DNA of 64,000 nt from Apirhabdus apintestini (GCA_033977085.1 CP138906.1:4216001-4280000), one strand, 5' to 3'. Shown: positions 21,212-31,792, counted from the stretch's first letter. Numbers and translations: made by a program. Notes: generated by a model not told the origin, from the sequence alone.

Positions 21212-22070
21212 GTCGCTCTCCTTACCAGAAGATTGATAATCATGATACCGATCACTTCACTGGCAATGACATAGTAGAGTATGATGCGCCCCGTCCCATC
21301 CGTCATGATGAAATTAAAGTTTTCTGGGCTCAGATATTTCATACCAATGAAAAACAAAATGGGTATCGCCGCGACGATTTTTGCCGAGGCCCCGGCCTCT
21401 GACGTCATCGCTTTTTGCGCCGCTCCAGCGTTTTATTGACGTTGATAATCCGAGACAGGCGATTAATCAGTAAACGTAACTGACCGCCCCGCTGCATGCT
21501 CACCAACATAACGACGAAGAAAAAATAGAAATCTCTGAAACAAAAAGCCCGCCACGCATCAATAAACACGCGTTCCGGGTCTTCGCCAAGGTTAAGTCTT
21601 CGGTTAATCATGTTAAACAGAGACCCCATTTCTCCCTCAACGTTTTCACCACAGCGCGCCAGCGCCTGATTAATACTGCTGCCGGCCGCCACCGCAGAGT
21701 TAACAACGCCCAGAACTTCAGGGAATTTTTCGTCAAATACCTTCCTGTGCAGCGATCTGCCAAGGCGAATTTGACCGATAAAAAGCGCTGCGCAGATTGT
21801 AGGAAGAAAAAATAGAAACGGAAACTGCAGCCAATAGCTATTGATAGTTAATGAGAAGAAAACCAGGCCTAATGAGATCATATATCCATTGAGTACGCCG
21901 TAGTTTTTGGCTGAGTATTGTTTCCACTCATTGATAATATTACTCATTGACGACTGGAGTAGCACCGGCCGCTGCGGTGACTGCCCGGAGAGTACTTTAT
22001 TCAGTCTGCGATTTTTCAGGTAGCTCCATGCCAGGATTGCGATACCTAACATTGCAATAACGATATACAT
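21208..22070 (-). CDS. tadB: TadB, inner-membrane platform protein (frameshift)
   Basis: A T2SSF-family platform protein, partner of TadC. The open frame stops after NKTLERRKKR. One extra A in the A5 run near 21413 continues it as KKAMTSEAGASAKIVAAIPI, adding the last two membrane segments and giving about 288 residues, the usual TadB size. It follows tadA after 4 bases. Confidence 0.9.
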
Positions 22071-22074
22071 GGCA

Positions 22075-23354
22075 TTAACTCATATTAAATATTTGTTTTA
22101 ATTCTTTAGAGAGATTAAACAGAGCAGCATTCTTCATCACCGCAGAGCGAACTAACAATCCATGGTTGATGAACTCTCCCTGAATTTTTCCGTCAGCGTC
22201 GCGCTCGTCTTCACCTGAAAATGAGAAGATATCCTGAAGAATAATTTTATCGCCTTCAATTCCCATAATTTCACTGATATTCATCACTTTCCTGGAACCG
22301 TCATTTAAGCGAGAAGCCTGAATAATTAAGTTAATTGCTGAGGCGATATTGCGGCGAATCGATTCGATGGGAATTCCCATACCTGCCATCATCACCATAT
22401 TTTCAAGGCGCGCCACCGCATCTCGCGGTGAGTTGGCGTGTAATGTCGACATAGAACCATCGTGGCCGGTGTTCATCGCCTGGAGCATTTCAAATGCTTC
22501 TTCGCCACGGCACTCCCCACAATTATGCGATCGGGTCGCATCCTGAGTGAGTTGATTAATAGTGCACGCATAGGAATTTTACCGGTATTTTCCACACCGG
22601 CCATGCGCGTTTCCATACGCAGTACATGAGGCTGCATCAGCCTGAGTTCTGCTGCATCCTCCATAGTGATGATACGTTCATTCTCATCAATAAATTCAGA
22701 AATCGCATTTAGCAGCGTGGTTTTACCTGAACCGGTACCGCCGGAAATAATGATATTCGCGCGGCAGCGTGCGGCAATGACAATAAAATCCGCCATTGCG
22801 TTACTCATAGCGCCTTTATCGATTAAATCCTGCAGCCCCATATTACGTTTAGAGAATTTACGAATGGAAATAGCCGTACCATCCAGTGAGATAGGCTGAA
22901 TAGCGACATTAAGACGGCTGCCGTCTTCCAGACGAGCATCAACCAGCGGCTGGCCGTCGTCAAGGCGACGCCCAACTTTTTGCACCAGTCGGCGCGCGAT
23001 ATCCGTAAGCTGTACGTTATCAATAAACTGTTTATCGGTTCTTTCCAGCTTACCAAAGCGCTCAATAAAGATTTTCTCCGGCCCATTCACAAGGATATCG
23101 GATACGGTCTCATCTTCGATTAGCGCCTGCAGTGGGCCAAAACCCATAATTTCATCGGCCATAATATTGGCCATTTCACGCTGGTCCTGCGCGGATAAAT
23201 AAACGTTTTCTTTCTCAATAGCTCGCTCAACGATATTGCTAATTTCCGTAACCAGTAGAGCTTTATCGTCGATCAGTTTTTCAATCTTTTCTATTTCAAT
23301 ATTTTTTAATATGCTTTCGCGTAATGATTTTTGCAGATCCTTATTGATGCTCAT
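22075..23354 (-). CDS. tadA: TadA, Tad pilus secretion ATPase (frameshift)
   Basis: The hexameric GspE/CpaF-type ATPase that powers Flp pilus assembly. It has the N-terminal helical region, EFIDE, Walker A GGTGSGKTTLL (about residue 210), the Asp box ITMEDAAEL, and Walker B and His box regions (RPDRIIVGE, GHDGSMSTLHANSP). The break near 22506 is repaired by one G in a G4 run (GTGGGGAGTGC), which restores the conserved VGECRGEEAFEMLQAMNTGHDG region. The repaired protein is about 426 residues. Confidence 0.93.
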
Positions 23355-23358
23355 AACG

Positions 23359-24469
23359 CTATTTCCTTATTAGAGTTTTCAGGAATGCAAATTTCTCTGG
23401 CGCTACATCAATACCCAAGATCTTTTTCGTTAATGCATCAATTCCTTTTTGCATCGCACTCAGGGTGGGGCCTTTAACGGAGACTTTTTCCAGCCCACCG
23501 CGAACATAAGGCAATTCAACATCGAAGGGGCGCCCTAAAACTCTTTCTAAATCGGTTACCACAATATCGCTATGCTTGTAGGGATGCAGATCGTTAAAGC
23601 AAACAAAAACCCGCCGCGTAATTCGGTTGATTTTGTGCAACACCTCAACCTGTTCCAACATCATTTTTGCCACCCGCACGGATGCATAACTGCGGTTAAC
23701 TACTAAAATAATGCACAGCGATTCTTCGACCAGCGAACGCATCATCTCTTTGGAAATAGACTGGATTGCCTGTTCAAAAACGATAAACTCGAAGCGTTGA
23801 TGGACCTCTTCCGTTAACTCAGAATGGAGTGTCGGTGAAGTAGAGCAAGCATCTAGGTTTTTCTTACCGGCGTAAATTCCTGCAGCATTTTTTTGCCAAG
23901 AATAAAATCCAGATCTTCAGACCCTCGGTCACCAGAGACAAGTAAGGTCGATGCGTTGCGTTCATCAACGATATGGTTTGCAATATGATAGGCCAGTAAC
24001 GTATTTCCAACACCCCCTTGCACCCTAATACGGCAATAGAGATTGCATTTTTCTTACGAGTAGAATGTTCGGATTTATCGCTTACGGCCGCCTGTACAAT
24101 AAGTCCTTTCTGAGCAGAAGAATTAAAATAACTAATATTATAGTCAGCAAACTGCTGCGCCAGAGAAATAGAGTCGCTATTCCCTACCAGACAAAACCAT
24201 ACGCCACCCGGAAGTTTAATTTGCAGGGACTGCACGATGTTATCCACATCCGTTCGGCTCCCGACATCGATTATCGCCCCCTTCATATCGTCCGGGGTTT
24301 GAAACGCACCACTGGCCAGGACATCTGTATCAATACCGCTGACCTTCGTCATCCCCGCTAATCGCAATTCGCTGACAAGTTCCTCCGCTAAAGAGGTCGA
24401 CAGCGAAAAGACATACAGCGCATCTTCTTCTTTTTTGCTTTTATTATCATTCTTAGAGAACAGCAACAT
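23359..24469 (-). CDS. tadZ: TadZ/CpaE-like localisation ATPase (two frameshifts)
   Basis: TadZ is a ParA/MinD-like protein that places the Tad machine at a cell pole. It has a receiver-like N-terminus and a MinD-like core. Repair of a G run near 24025 restores the deviant Walker A region LGCKGGVGNT, and repair of an A run near 23860 links it to LDACSTSPTLHSEL and the C-terminal part (LCIILVVNRSYASVRVAKMM). Total length is about 370 residues. Note N after GGVG where a lysine-rich P-loop would be expected, which is common in TadZ. Confidence 0.85.
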
Positions 24470-24484
24470 TTAGCCTACGCCTCT

Positions 24485-24955
24485 TTATAACTGATAGGAA
24501 AACGGATTAACCAGGCTATTTTCCAGCGTAGTACGCTCCGCACAGCCATAATCGTTTTTAACATGATCTTTATAATTCAGAGTGCGGCCTTTACATTCCG
24601 ACGAGCGACGAATGACATTATGTAAATAGACTTTAATGCCTCGATAGCTGTTATTTGTAAAACCGCCTTTCTCCTGCTTAAAGATAATCTGGTATGGTGT
24701 CATCCCTCTTTGTATCAGTTGATTACGCAGTTTCTTAGCTGTGTCCGTATATTTCTCATTGTTCCAGTATACGTACAGCTCACCGCCAAATTTTGCGCCA
24801 GCATCATTGATAATTTTCCCTGCTACTACCTCAACCGAAACTACGTCCGTGGCTTCTAGACTATACTGCCTGATGTCCTGAAAGCTTGCCGCCGCGCTGG
24901 CGCAATAGAAAAATATGCCAGCAAGCAAGAACAAAAAGTTATTTACCGTTTTCAT
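24485..24955 (-). CDS. RcpB-position Tad protein
   Basis: A 156-residue exported protein with signal peptide ending CASAAAS. I see no family motif, but its place between the secretin gene (rcpA) and tadZ is that of rcpB/cpaD, an outer-membrane partner that gates the secretin. Its ATG overlaps the rcpA stop (ATGA), showing tight coupling. No frame break was seen. Confidence 0.65.
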   Translation of the reverse strand: MKTVNNFLFLLAGIFFYCASAAASFQDIRQYSLEATDVVSVEVVAGKIINDAGAKFGGELYVYWNNEKYTDTAKKLRNQLIQRGMTPYQIIFKQEKGGFTNNSYRGIKVYLHNVIRRSSECKGRTLNYKDHVKNDYGCAERTTLENSLVNPFSYQL

Positions 24956-26285
24956 TTAATAAAACCTCCCTGTTCAATAAAGTTAACGGCTCTCTCTTTA
25001 TCTCTGCTGCCGGTAATACCGTCTATATTGAACAGGCGGGCCCAGTGGATGTTGCGCGATATTCCGGATACACCACGTCCCTTTGCGTAATAGGTTTCAC
25101 CAAATGTACCGTGGCAATCACCACCAGTTCAGTATTCTTCTTCTTTGTTGCCGAGTTTCTGAACAAAGCCCCGAGGATAGGGATGTCGCCAATAAATGGA
25201 ATACGTGATAACAGCTCCTGCTCATTTTTATTTATTAAGCCGCCCAATAAGAAGCTCTCACCATCGGCCAGATCGACGGTAGTTTTAGCTCGCCGGACCT
25301 GAATTGTAGGAAAGCTGCTATTGCCCTCCACTGACTTATCTAAATTACTCACTTCCGGCCCAGGATAATACGAATTTTCTTGTTGCTATTAACCTTCGCG
25401 CCGATATTTAACTTAATGCCGTACTCTTTATAAGATATCGTACTACCGTTTATATTGGAGGTGACAATTGGCACCTCTCCGCCCACTAAAAACTCTGCGG
25501 TTTCACCGGAAAGTACGGATAAATTAGGTTCCGCCAGGATGTGAGCTACCGATTCATTGCCGATAGCATGAATCAAATTAGTTATTGAACCCGCGTTAAA
25601 TTTCACCAGTCGGAATAGTCCAGGTGCAATGTCACCCCCACTGCTAATATTGCTCCAATCGACCCCAATGTTCTCAGTGAACTCCCTGGTAACCTCAACG
25701 ACAGAAAGTTTTACGTTCACCTGATTAGTAATGGGCAACTGTAGCTTATTAATTACCCCTTCATAATAGGTTTGGCTAAGCCAGGGCAGTTTCTCATCAT
25801 CAGAATCCGAATCTTTGCCTTTAGATTTAACTTTACGGGTATATTCTTTAGCCTTTGCGCCAACACCCACGCCCACGATTTGATAAATCTGGTCTTTATC
25901 TTCTTCTTTAGCGACGGTACCTGAAATGATATAAGTCTCGCCCACCTTTTGGATAGCGACGTTGCTGTCCGGGAACTGTTCTGATATTTGCTTATTAACA
26001 TGTCCTAATACCGGATCGACAATAATAATACTTTTTAAAACCTGCTCGCCCGCCTTATTGAAGGCCGCGATTTCAGACCGGCCTTTGCTTTTAGCATAGA
26101 TAACCATGCTTTTGTCGCCAATAATCTCATAGTCCACCACAGCCTGAGCGGAGACAAATACCGTATCGACGTTCTCCTGAAACTGAACGACCTTACTGTC
26201 TCCCGGCTGAAGCCAGATTTCTGCGGCCAGAGCAGTAAGAGCTAGCCAGCAGCGATAATGCCAGCAATGCAATTCTTTTTATCAT
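24952..26285 (-). CDS. rcpA: RcpA/CpaC secretin of the Tad pilus (frameshifts)
   Basis: The outer-membrane channel for the Flp pilus. It has a signal peptide (MIKRIALLALSLL), a BON-like region (QFPDSNVAIQKVGETYIISG), then the secretin domain with LSVVEVTREFTENIGVDW, ILAEPNLSVLSGETAEFLVGGEVP (split here across two neighbouring motifs) and FLLGGLINKNEQE. Breaks near 26240 (extra G), 25365 (LGPEVSNLD after repair) and 25065 were found. The repaired end (FIEQGGFIK) shares ATGA with the next gene. Length is about 445 residues. Confidence 0.9.
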
Positions 26286-26336
26286 CAGGAAATCTCCCCA
26301 ATACGCAGAGCGTTCAGATACATGAAAGTTGTTATT

Positions 26337-27217
26337 TTATTTTTCATTTCCATTGCTATTACCATTACTATTACCGCGCAGCTCCTTAATGGCCTTAAAC
26401 TGAGGTAATACTTCATCTTGATGAATATCTTCCCTCAGATAATCTTCTGCTTTCACTTCCGGTGTGATAACAATGTCCCCGATATTTTCAATAGTCTTAA
26501 TCTCAACGAACTGTTTATTATTCAACCTAACTGCAACATTACCGACTATAGGTTCTTTATTAGACCAACTCGATTTTTCATTGGTTTTTTCTTTATCAAG
26601 CTTAGAGACATCCATCACAACGACATTATTAAAAATACGTTTCAGGAAATATTTATTATCTTCATTTTTTGCGATCCAGGCGGTGTTCCATCAGATGAAA
26701 CCTCCGGTGTTGATGAAACCACTTTTTCTTTCTTAATGGCTCTTAAATAAATAGCAACTCTAGATCCTGCAGTTAATGAGGTCAGAAGATATTCATCACT
26801 ACCTTTTCTAATTGGCACTCCATATAGCGAATATTCGCTATTAAGGCCATGCTTTAAATAGCCAGGTGTACCGGGTTTTTCCAGCACGGCAGGCAAAATG
26901 GCTTCCCCTTGTGCTACTTTAGTGCGAATCAAAAATCCTGACAAATCGCTGCCTAATGCAGAAAGATCTTTCGCATCTTTATAATCTCCATTATCAACCG
27001 TAACCGTCTGGGATTTAATCACATATGAATTACTGTTAATAATATCCCCTGGATACAAATCGTTAACCGCTTCAGCATAAATAATACTTTTTGATATACT
27101 TTGAGGTGCAGCTTTAGCCACAGCCCCATCCCCAGACTTTTGTCTAATAATGCCGACAATGCCTACCGCAATTATTACCACTGATAAGATCAGTATAATC
27201 CGTTGATTCATTATCAA
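26337..27217 (-). CDS. rcpC: RcpC/CpaB, Tad pilus assembly protein (frameshift)
   Basis: RcpC is a periplasmic SAF-domain protein needed for correct assembly of the Flp pilus. An N-terminal membrane anchor (ILILSVVIIAVGIVGII) is followed by the SAF region (AVNDLYPGDIINSNSYVI, RTKVAQGEAILPAVL) and a second beta domain (SLTAGSRVAIYLRAI). One base near 26680 (CCGCCTGGATCGC) restores the frame into NEDNKYFLKRIF and the C-terminal part, about 293 residues. It ends in a Gly-Asn-Ser repeat. Confidence 0.85.
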
Positions 27218-27224
27218 CTTCCTG

Positions 27225-27649
27225 TCACAGTAAAATTAAATGAAAAAAATAAGATAACGAGATTGCGACGCCGTAAGGCACGCCAAATTTTTTAATTTTC
27301 TCTCTGTAAAAAATAAGGCCAAAAAAACGATGGCAACGCCAAATACCGTTGTCATAAACAGAAAAGAAAAAAATAGGTTAGCAGGAATCATCAGGCTCAG
27401 GCAGCAGAACAGCTTAACATCACCGGCACCCATAACGCGAAGATGAAAAAGCGCATAGCCAACAATGAACGAAATAAGGGCGGGAACGAGACTAATGCTC
27501 TGGTTTACCGCACAGTAAACCAGAGCAAGAGAAAGAATAACAATGACTTTGCTGTTTTTAATCGTGCGATGATAAATATCATCAAAGCATACAGACAGGC
27601 ATATTAAAGCTATCACTAACAGCGTAACAATCTTTAGATAACTTTCCAT
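27225..27649 (-). CDS. tadV: TadV/CpaA-type prepilin peptidase (frameshift)
   Basis: An A24 aspartyl prepilin peptidase that cleaves Flp1, TadE and TadF. The two catalytic Asp regions are visible: CFDDIYHRTI near residue 24 and GAGDVKLF near residue 75. I chose the ATG at 27649 because GGAG lies 8 bases upstream. One extra T in a T7 run near 27313 replaces the apparent end with IKKFGVPYGVAISLSYFFH, the conserved final helix of these enzymes. It stops 7 bases before rcpC. Confidence 0.88.
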
Positions 27650-27673
27650 GTCACCTTCTCCATAAAAACACCT

Positions 27674-27710
27674 GAGTGCTGCCAGGAAATCCACTTTCCT
27701 AACAGCACTC
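27674..27710 (-). terminator. Terminator-attenuator between flp and tadV
   Basis: A long interrupted stem (GAGTGCTG..AGGAAA / TTTCCT..CAGCACTC) ends close to a T5 tract at 27668-27664 on the minus strand. It separates the pilin gene from the assembly genes and would give high flp mRNA with limited read-through, the usual expression pattern of Tad loci. Confidence 0.75.
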
Positions 27711-27730
27711 TGGTAAAAACTACTCTCTTA

Positions 27731-27964
27731 TCATGACTTCGCTGATACGGTAACGCTCTGAATGGCAGCAGCGATTGCCTCAAACGTATCATTTAATGCT
27801 CCCAGGAAGCCTTTGTCCTGGTTACCCAGAACGGCTGCCAGCAGCGTCGCCATCGCAACAGCGATCAGCGCATATTCAATAGCAGTTACGCCATCTTGAT
27901 TATTTTTGAAAGTACCCAGACGGCATTTAGCATATTCGTAGCAATTAGAAATAACGTTTAGCAT
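27731..27964 (-). CDS. flp: Flp-type type IVb prepilin
   Basis: The major subunit of the Tad pilus, 77 residues. A short leader ends NNQDG, then the mature N-terminus VTAIEYALIAVAMATLLAAVLG has the Flp motif with Glu +5 and Tyr +6. The C-terminal part is short and hydrophilic-amphipathic (FEAIAAAIQSVTVSAKS). I chose the ATG at 27964 because AAGGA lies 9 bases upstream; the frame extends further but without a ribosome site. It is the first gene of the tad cluster. Confidence 0.92.
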   Translation of the reverse strand: MLNVISNCYEYAKCRLGTFKNNQDGVTAIEYALIAVAMATLLAAVLGNQDKGFLGALNDTFEAIAAAIQSVTVSAKS

Positions 27965-28135
27965 CAGACTATTCCTTGTGTTGATTATATTTTCTCTATG
28001 ATACCAGTTTAAAATACCGCACATTAGTAATGAGTTGTAATGAACAATATTGCGATCGCGCAGTGCTGGTAAAGCAAAATATAGGCAACCGCACTGAATA
28101 AATCCTCATAACTGCCTTACAAATTATTTTTTTCC

Positions 28136-28780
28136 TCATTTCACCATAAATAACAGTGCAAAAATCAAGGTCGTTATCCAGCAAACGGCAATAATCGCCA
28201 TCGTGGTAACAAATACATTCCAGCTTTTACTCTGATACCATTCTTTTCCCGACTGGTCATCGCCTATATTTGCAGAAACAGGTACACCGGTTGCTTTCGA
28301 TAACTTATTTTCTGTCACCATTAACGCCGATTCCGAATCAGATTTTTCCCCTTGGAAAATCTCTTCCTCGCTTTGTTGCGAAGTATTTTCTTTCGGTGTT
28401 AACGTTTCCTCTTTTTCAAGTGCCAGCTCTTCGATCTGCCCGGTATAACGCACACCTTTCCGTGGTATCGTTTTAATCAATGACTCAGCTAATCCACATG
28501 CGTTTAACGCTTTACGTAATAGATAAAGCTGCCCATAATAGCTGCTTTCACTAACGGAACCATTTTGTTCCTGCCAGACAAAGTCAATAATCTTTTGTTT
28601 ATCAGTCTCGCCGGCTAATAGCAAAGAAAGAAAACGATAACTATTCTCGGAAAGCTCAACGATATTATTACTCTTCGTGACCAGACATCTTTTAGCTGGA
28701 AGAAAAGTTACATTGTTATCCAGACGGAATATCTTCGCTTCATTATTCCTTAAGCCATCCATTAACTTATCCATCCACAT
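28136..28780 (-). CDS. Membrane-anchored winged-helix regulator (ToxR/CadC-like)
   Basis: A 214-residue protein with an N-terminal OmpR/CadC-type DNA-binding wing (NIVELSENSYRFLSLLL, then SSYYGQLYLLRKALNACG, TIPRKGVRY), a Glu/Ser-rich linker and a single C-terminal membrane helix (FVTTMAIIAVCWITTLIFALLF) with almost no periplasmic domain. It lies 172 bases upstream of flp in the same direction and is the likely regulator of the Tad locus. The absence of a sensory domain suggests a partner protein or a response to membrane state, as in ToxR-family short forms. No frame break was seen. Confidence 0.85.
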   Translation of the reverse strand: MWMDKLMDGLRNNEAKIFRLDNNVTFLPAKRCLVTKSNNIVELSENSYRFLSLLLAGETDKQKIIDFVWQEQNGSVSESSYYGQLYLLRKALNACGLAESLIKTIPRKGVRYTGQIEELALEKEETLTPKENTSQQSEEEIFQGEKSDSESALMVTENKLSKATGVPVSANIGDDQSGKEWYQSKSWNVFVTTMAIIAVCWITTLIFALLFMVK

Positions 28781-29771
28781 CCATTTTATGATAGTCTGTC
28801 AACATCGGTAAGCTTATATCGTGAAAAAATCTCACCCGCAAGTTCATTTTTAGCATTAATTCTTATTTTCCACTGTGCCTTATAGCGTCATCATGAAATA
28901 ATCTGAACTTTATTTTTATTACCTTTATACAAACTGATATACTTCATAAATTCTAATAAGATCTTTCGCATTTGGTAAATTCAATCACCCTCCAAAATCC
29001 TCACTTATACTCACGAAGGCTGTTTCTTCTGCTTTCTATTTCTATATCTCTTTGCTATCTCTGAATCTCTTCAATGCGACCTTCTGCACTCGGATAGCCG
29101 CCATCGTTACCTCATATGTTAATAAAACTTACTAATGACCTCTGACAATATATGGTCCATAAGACTATTTGTGAATAGTGAACTCCATTTCTTCCCTCTT
29201 TATCCGATAGGGATATGAATTTTCTTATCTTTGCTTTTAAGAATTTGTTATTGGCTTTATTTTAATAAAAAATAATAACTGACAGGTTAAATGCATCTTT
29301 ACATAATATCATTCAACCTCATACCACAATTTCAATAATATCTTTTATCCGGCTTTCTCTCATACACACCCTATAAATCGCACCTAACTTCATTTCCCCT
29401 CGATCCTATAATGATATTTCTTATCACTGCGATGCTAATTACAGCACTGTAATTAATTGTAATTGCTTTATTTTTACAGGGAATGTTTACCAACATTAAT
29501 ATCGCCCTTGATACCACAGGAAAACTCTCTATTCTTTTTGCATAGTGGCCAGGTAAAACCAAGATTAATTGATAATCAATAACACTGGTCATTCATAGGG
29601 TGACCATCAGATAAAGTACACGTTTTCGGTATTGCGCCTTACCTGCGTATTTAAAGTTGGATGAAAGTAGGCGCAAAGCGGTTTGCGTATATAATTTCAC
29701 ATGCAGAGGCGCCCGTTTTACCGTAACCTGCTCCATTAAATAGCTTAGGTTTTGTTATACAGGAGCAACTT
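28781..29771. other. AT-rich intergenic region between the Tad regulator and tag
   Basis: Nearly 1 kb with very high A+T and no coding frame I can support. In E. coli yhjY lies near here; I see no remnant of it. The strong AT bias is typical of the edges of acquired islands bound by H-NS. It must contain the promoters of the Tad regulator and tag. Confidence 0.5.
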
Positions 29772-30335
29772 ATGCAGCGCTGTGGATGGGTCACACAGGA
29801 TCCGCTTTATATCGCCTATCATGACGATGAGTGGGGAAAGCCAATCACCGATCGTCAAAGACTATTCGAAATGATTTGCCTTGAAGGTCAGCAGGCCGGG
29901 TTATCGTGGATTACTGTGTTAAAGAAAAGAGCGCATTATCGCCACTGTTTTCATCAATTCGTACCGGAGTTAGTTGCAAAGATGACGCCGGAAACGCGCG
30001 ATTTACTTCTGCAGGACGCCGGGCTTATCCGCCATAGCGGAAAGCTGGATGCGATTATCCATAATGCGAACGCGTTACTCGCTATGGAAGAAAACGGCGA
30101 AGACTTCTCACAATTCATTTGGTCATTCGTCGATGGTAAGCCGCAAATCAATTTTCCCACCTCATTGAGCGACATCCCTACGAATACCCCGGCCTCAGAT
30201 GCCCTTTCGAAAGCGCTCAAAAAACGCGGGTTTAAATTCGTCGGCTCAACCATCTGTTATGCATTTATGCAATCCTGCGGGTTGGTTAACGATCACGTGA
30301 CGGACTGTTTTTGTGCGCCAAACGGCTCAGATTGA
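29772..30335 (+). CDS. tag: DNA-3-methyladenine glycosylase I
   Basis: Tag removes 3-methyladenine from alkylated DNA in base excision repair. The 187-residue protein has the conserved start MQRCGWVTQDPLYIAYHDDEWG with the zinc ligands Cys4 and His17, the helix-hairpin-helix region (AGLSWITVLKKR), and the C-terminal zinc ligands in LVNDHVTDC. The binding pocket segment FKFVGSTICYAFMQ is present. Length and position match E. coli, and the frame is intact. Confidence 0.97.
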   Translation: MQRCGWVTQDPLYIAYHDDEWGKPITDRQRLFEMICLEGQQAGLSWITVLKKRAHYRHCFHQFVPELVAKMTPETRDLLLQDAGLIRHSGKLDAIIHNANALLAMEENGEDFSQFIWSFVDGKPQINFPTSLSDIPTNTPASDALSKALKKRGFKFVGSTICYAFMQSCGLVNDHVTDCFCAPNGSD

Positions 30336-30439
30336 CCATAATCGGCAGCGGGCGGGCGATGATAATGGAACCTTTATTCTCCTGCGGCTTTCATTATCAT
30401 TGCTGGCGAATGGCTTTTCACAAAGCCCGTTTTATTAAG

Positions 30440-30612
30440 CGTTCTATTTGCAGTGGTAATAAATGTGCTTACACAAGCGCCCGGCATTAAGCATTTATTG
30501 TAGCCTCACGGCGGAACATTTTTATCACGCACAGCGTTTTCAAGAACGCTATCAACTCGATAAATCCGCCTTATATCCGTGGCATCACATTCTCAAAAAA
30601 CCTGTAATATAG
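30440..30612 (+). pseudogene. Possible GNAT acetyltransferase remnant (yiaC position)
   Basis: Downstream of tag a frame reading RPALSIYCSLTAEHFYHAQ, then RFQERYQ and LYPWHHILKKPV, ends at TAG 30610-30612. It resembles the last 50 residues of a GNAT N-acetyltransferase, where FYxxxGF follows a short strand. E. coli has yiaC after tag, with FYQAQGF and PTWIMSWPV at the same places. No start or acetyl-CoA-binding motif is found upstream, so only a decayed 3' end remains. Confidence 0.35.
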
Positions 30613-30772
30613 CTGCTTTCTGAACCGCTATTCACAATCATGATATGCGATTTATATCTAAAACCGCTTCACCCGAAGGTACTTTCTGCCCCGCTATCGG
30701 CACCCGATGGCGCAACTCATCCCTGATAATCTGTGAATATGTTAATCTCGCTCCGCATCCAAGGAGCCAGCC

Positions 30773-31792
30773 ATGAAAAATAGCGCCACTATCAGCGATG
30801 TCGCTCGTGCAGCAAAAACGGGCAAGACCAGCGTTTCCCGCTATTTAAATGGCGAACAGCACCGCTTATCCGACGCGCTGCGCCTGCGAATTGAGCAGGC
30901 AATTCGCGGGTTAAACTATCGGCCAAATCAAATGGCGCGCGGCCTTAAGCGCGGGCGAACGCGCCTCATAGGCGTTATTATTGCCGATATCACTAACCCC
31001 TATTCGATTGAAATACTCGGAGGGATTGAATCTACCTGCCGCGAGCACGGCTATACGCTTCTGGTATGCAACGCCAATAATGAAACCGAGCTGGAAGCAC
31101 ATTATCTTAAACTACTGTATAGCTATCAGGTTGAAGGCATTATTATTAATGCCGTTGGGATTCGTGAGTTCAGTTTCGGGCAACACCCTCACCCCACGAT
31201 ACCCACCGTGTTGATCGATCGTAAAATCACAGGGCAGGCTCTGGATATGGTTGGGCTGGACAACCATCAGGCAACGCAACTTTGCGTTCAGCATCTGTTG
31301 CATCAAGGGTTTCAGGCGCTCCTTTTCCTCAGTGAGCCAGTGGCTTGCGTCAATACACGACGCGAGCGGCAGCACGTTTTCCATACTCTCCTGCAGAAAC
31401 ATCCCGACATTGCGGCAGAGAGCCGACAAATCGCGTTAACTGCTCCGTCCGGAGAGCTGGATGCCCTCATCAATACCTTCCAGCATCGTTATAAAAAGAG
31501 TCCCTGCGCGATAGTCTCCGCCAACGGCGCGATTGCGCTGCATATTGCACGCGCTTTAAAGCGCCTCAGCTTGGTACCCGGTAAAGATATTGGCCTGCTG
31601 AGCTTTGATGAACTGCCGTGGGCGGATCTCGTCAGCCCTGGCATTACCACATTACAGCAGCCGACGACGCTTATCGGCCAGGCCGCGCTGAAGCGTTTGA
31701 TTCTGCGCATTCAGGGCAGTGCGGATGCGCCAGCCGATAAATTATTTCCCGGCAGGCTTAACTTTCGCGGCTCCACCCAAATTTCAAATTAA
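30773..31792 (+). CDS. ptxS: LacI-family repressor, PtxS-like
   Basis: A 339-residue LacI/GalR repressor. The N-terminal helix-turn-helix reads TISDVARAAKTGKTSVSRYLNG, with the hinge LNYRPNQMARGLKRGRTRLIG, followed by a periplasmic-binding-like effector domain. It stands directly before genes matching the Pseudomonas kguE-K-T-D set, which PtxS represses with 2-ketogluconate as inducer. A palindrome at 31856-31871 closely matches the PtxS site. The assignment to 2-ketogluconate rests on this context; GntR-like or KdgR-like sugar-acid specificity is the alternative. AAGGAG precedes the start. The frame is intact. Confidence 0.8.
   Translation: MKNSATISDVARAAKTGKTSVSRYLNGEQHRLSDALRLRIEQAIRGLNYRPNQMARGLKRGRTRLIGVIIADITNPYSIEILGGIESTCREHGYTLLVCNANNETELEAHYLKLLYSYQVEGIIINAVGIREFSFGQHPHPTIPTVLIDRKITGQALDMVGLDNHQATQLCVQHLLHQGFQALLFLSEPVACVNTRRERQHVFHTLLQKHPDIAAESRQIALTAPSGELDALINTFQHRYKKSPCAIVSANGAIALHIARALKRLSLVPGKDIGLLSFDELPWADLVSPGITTLQQPTTLIGQAALKRLILRIQGSADAPADKLFPGRLNFRGSTQISN

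Noticed and set aside
30615..30680. Second PtxS-like operator before the repressor gene (TGAACCGCTATTCA)
   Set aside because: The dyad is poor and the ACCGGT core is missing, so it is not supported.
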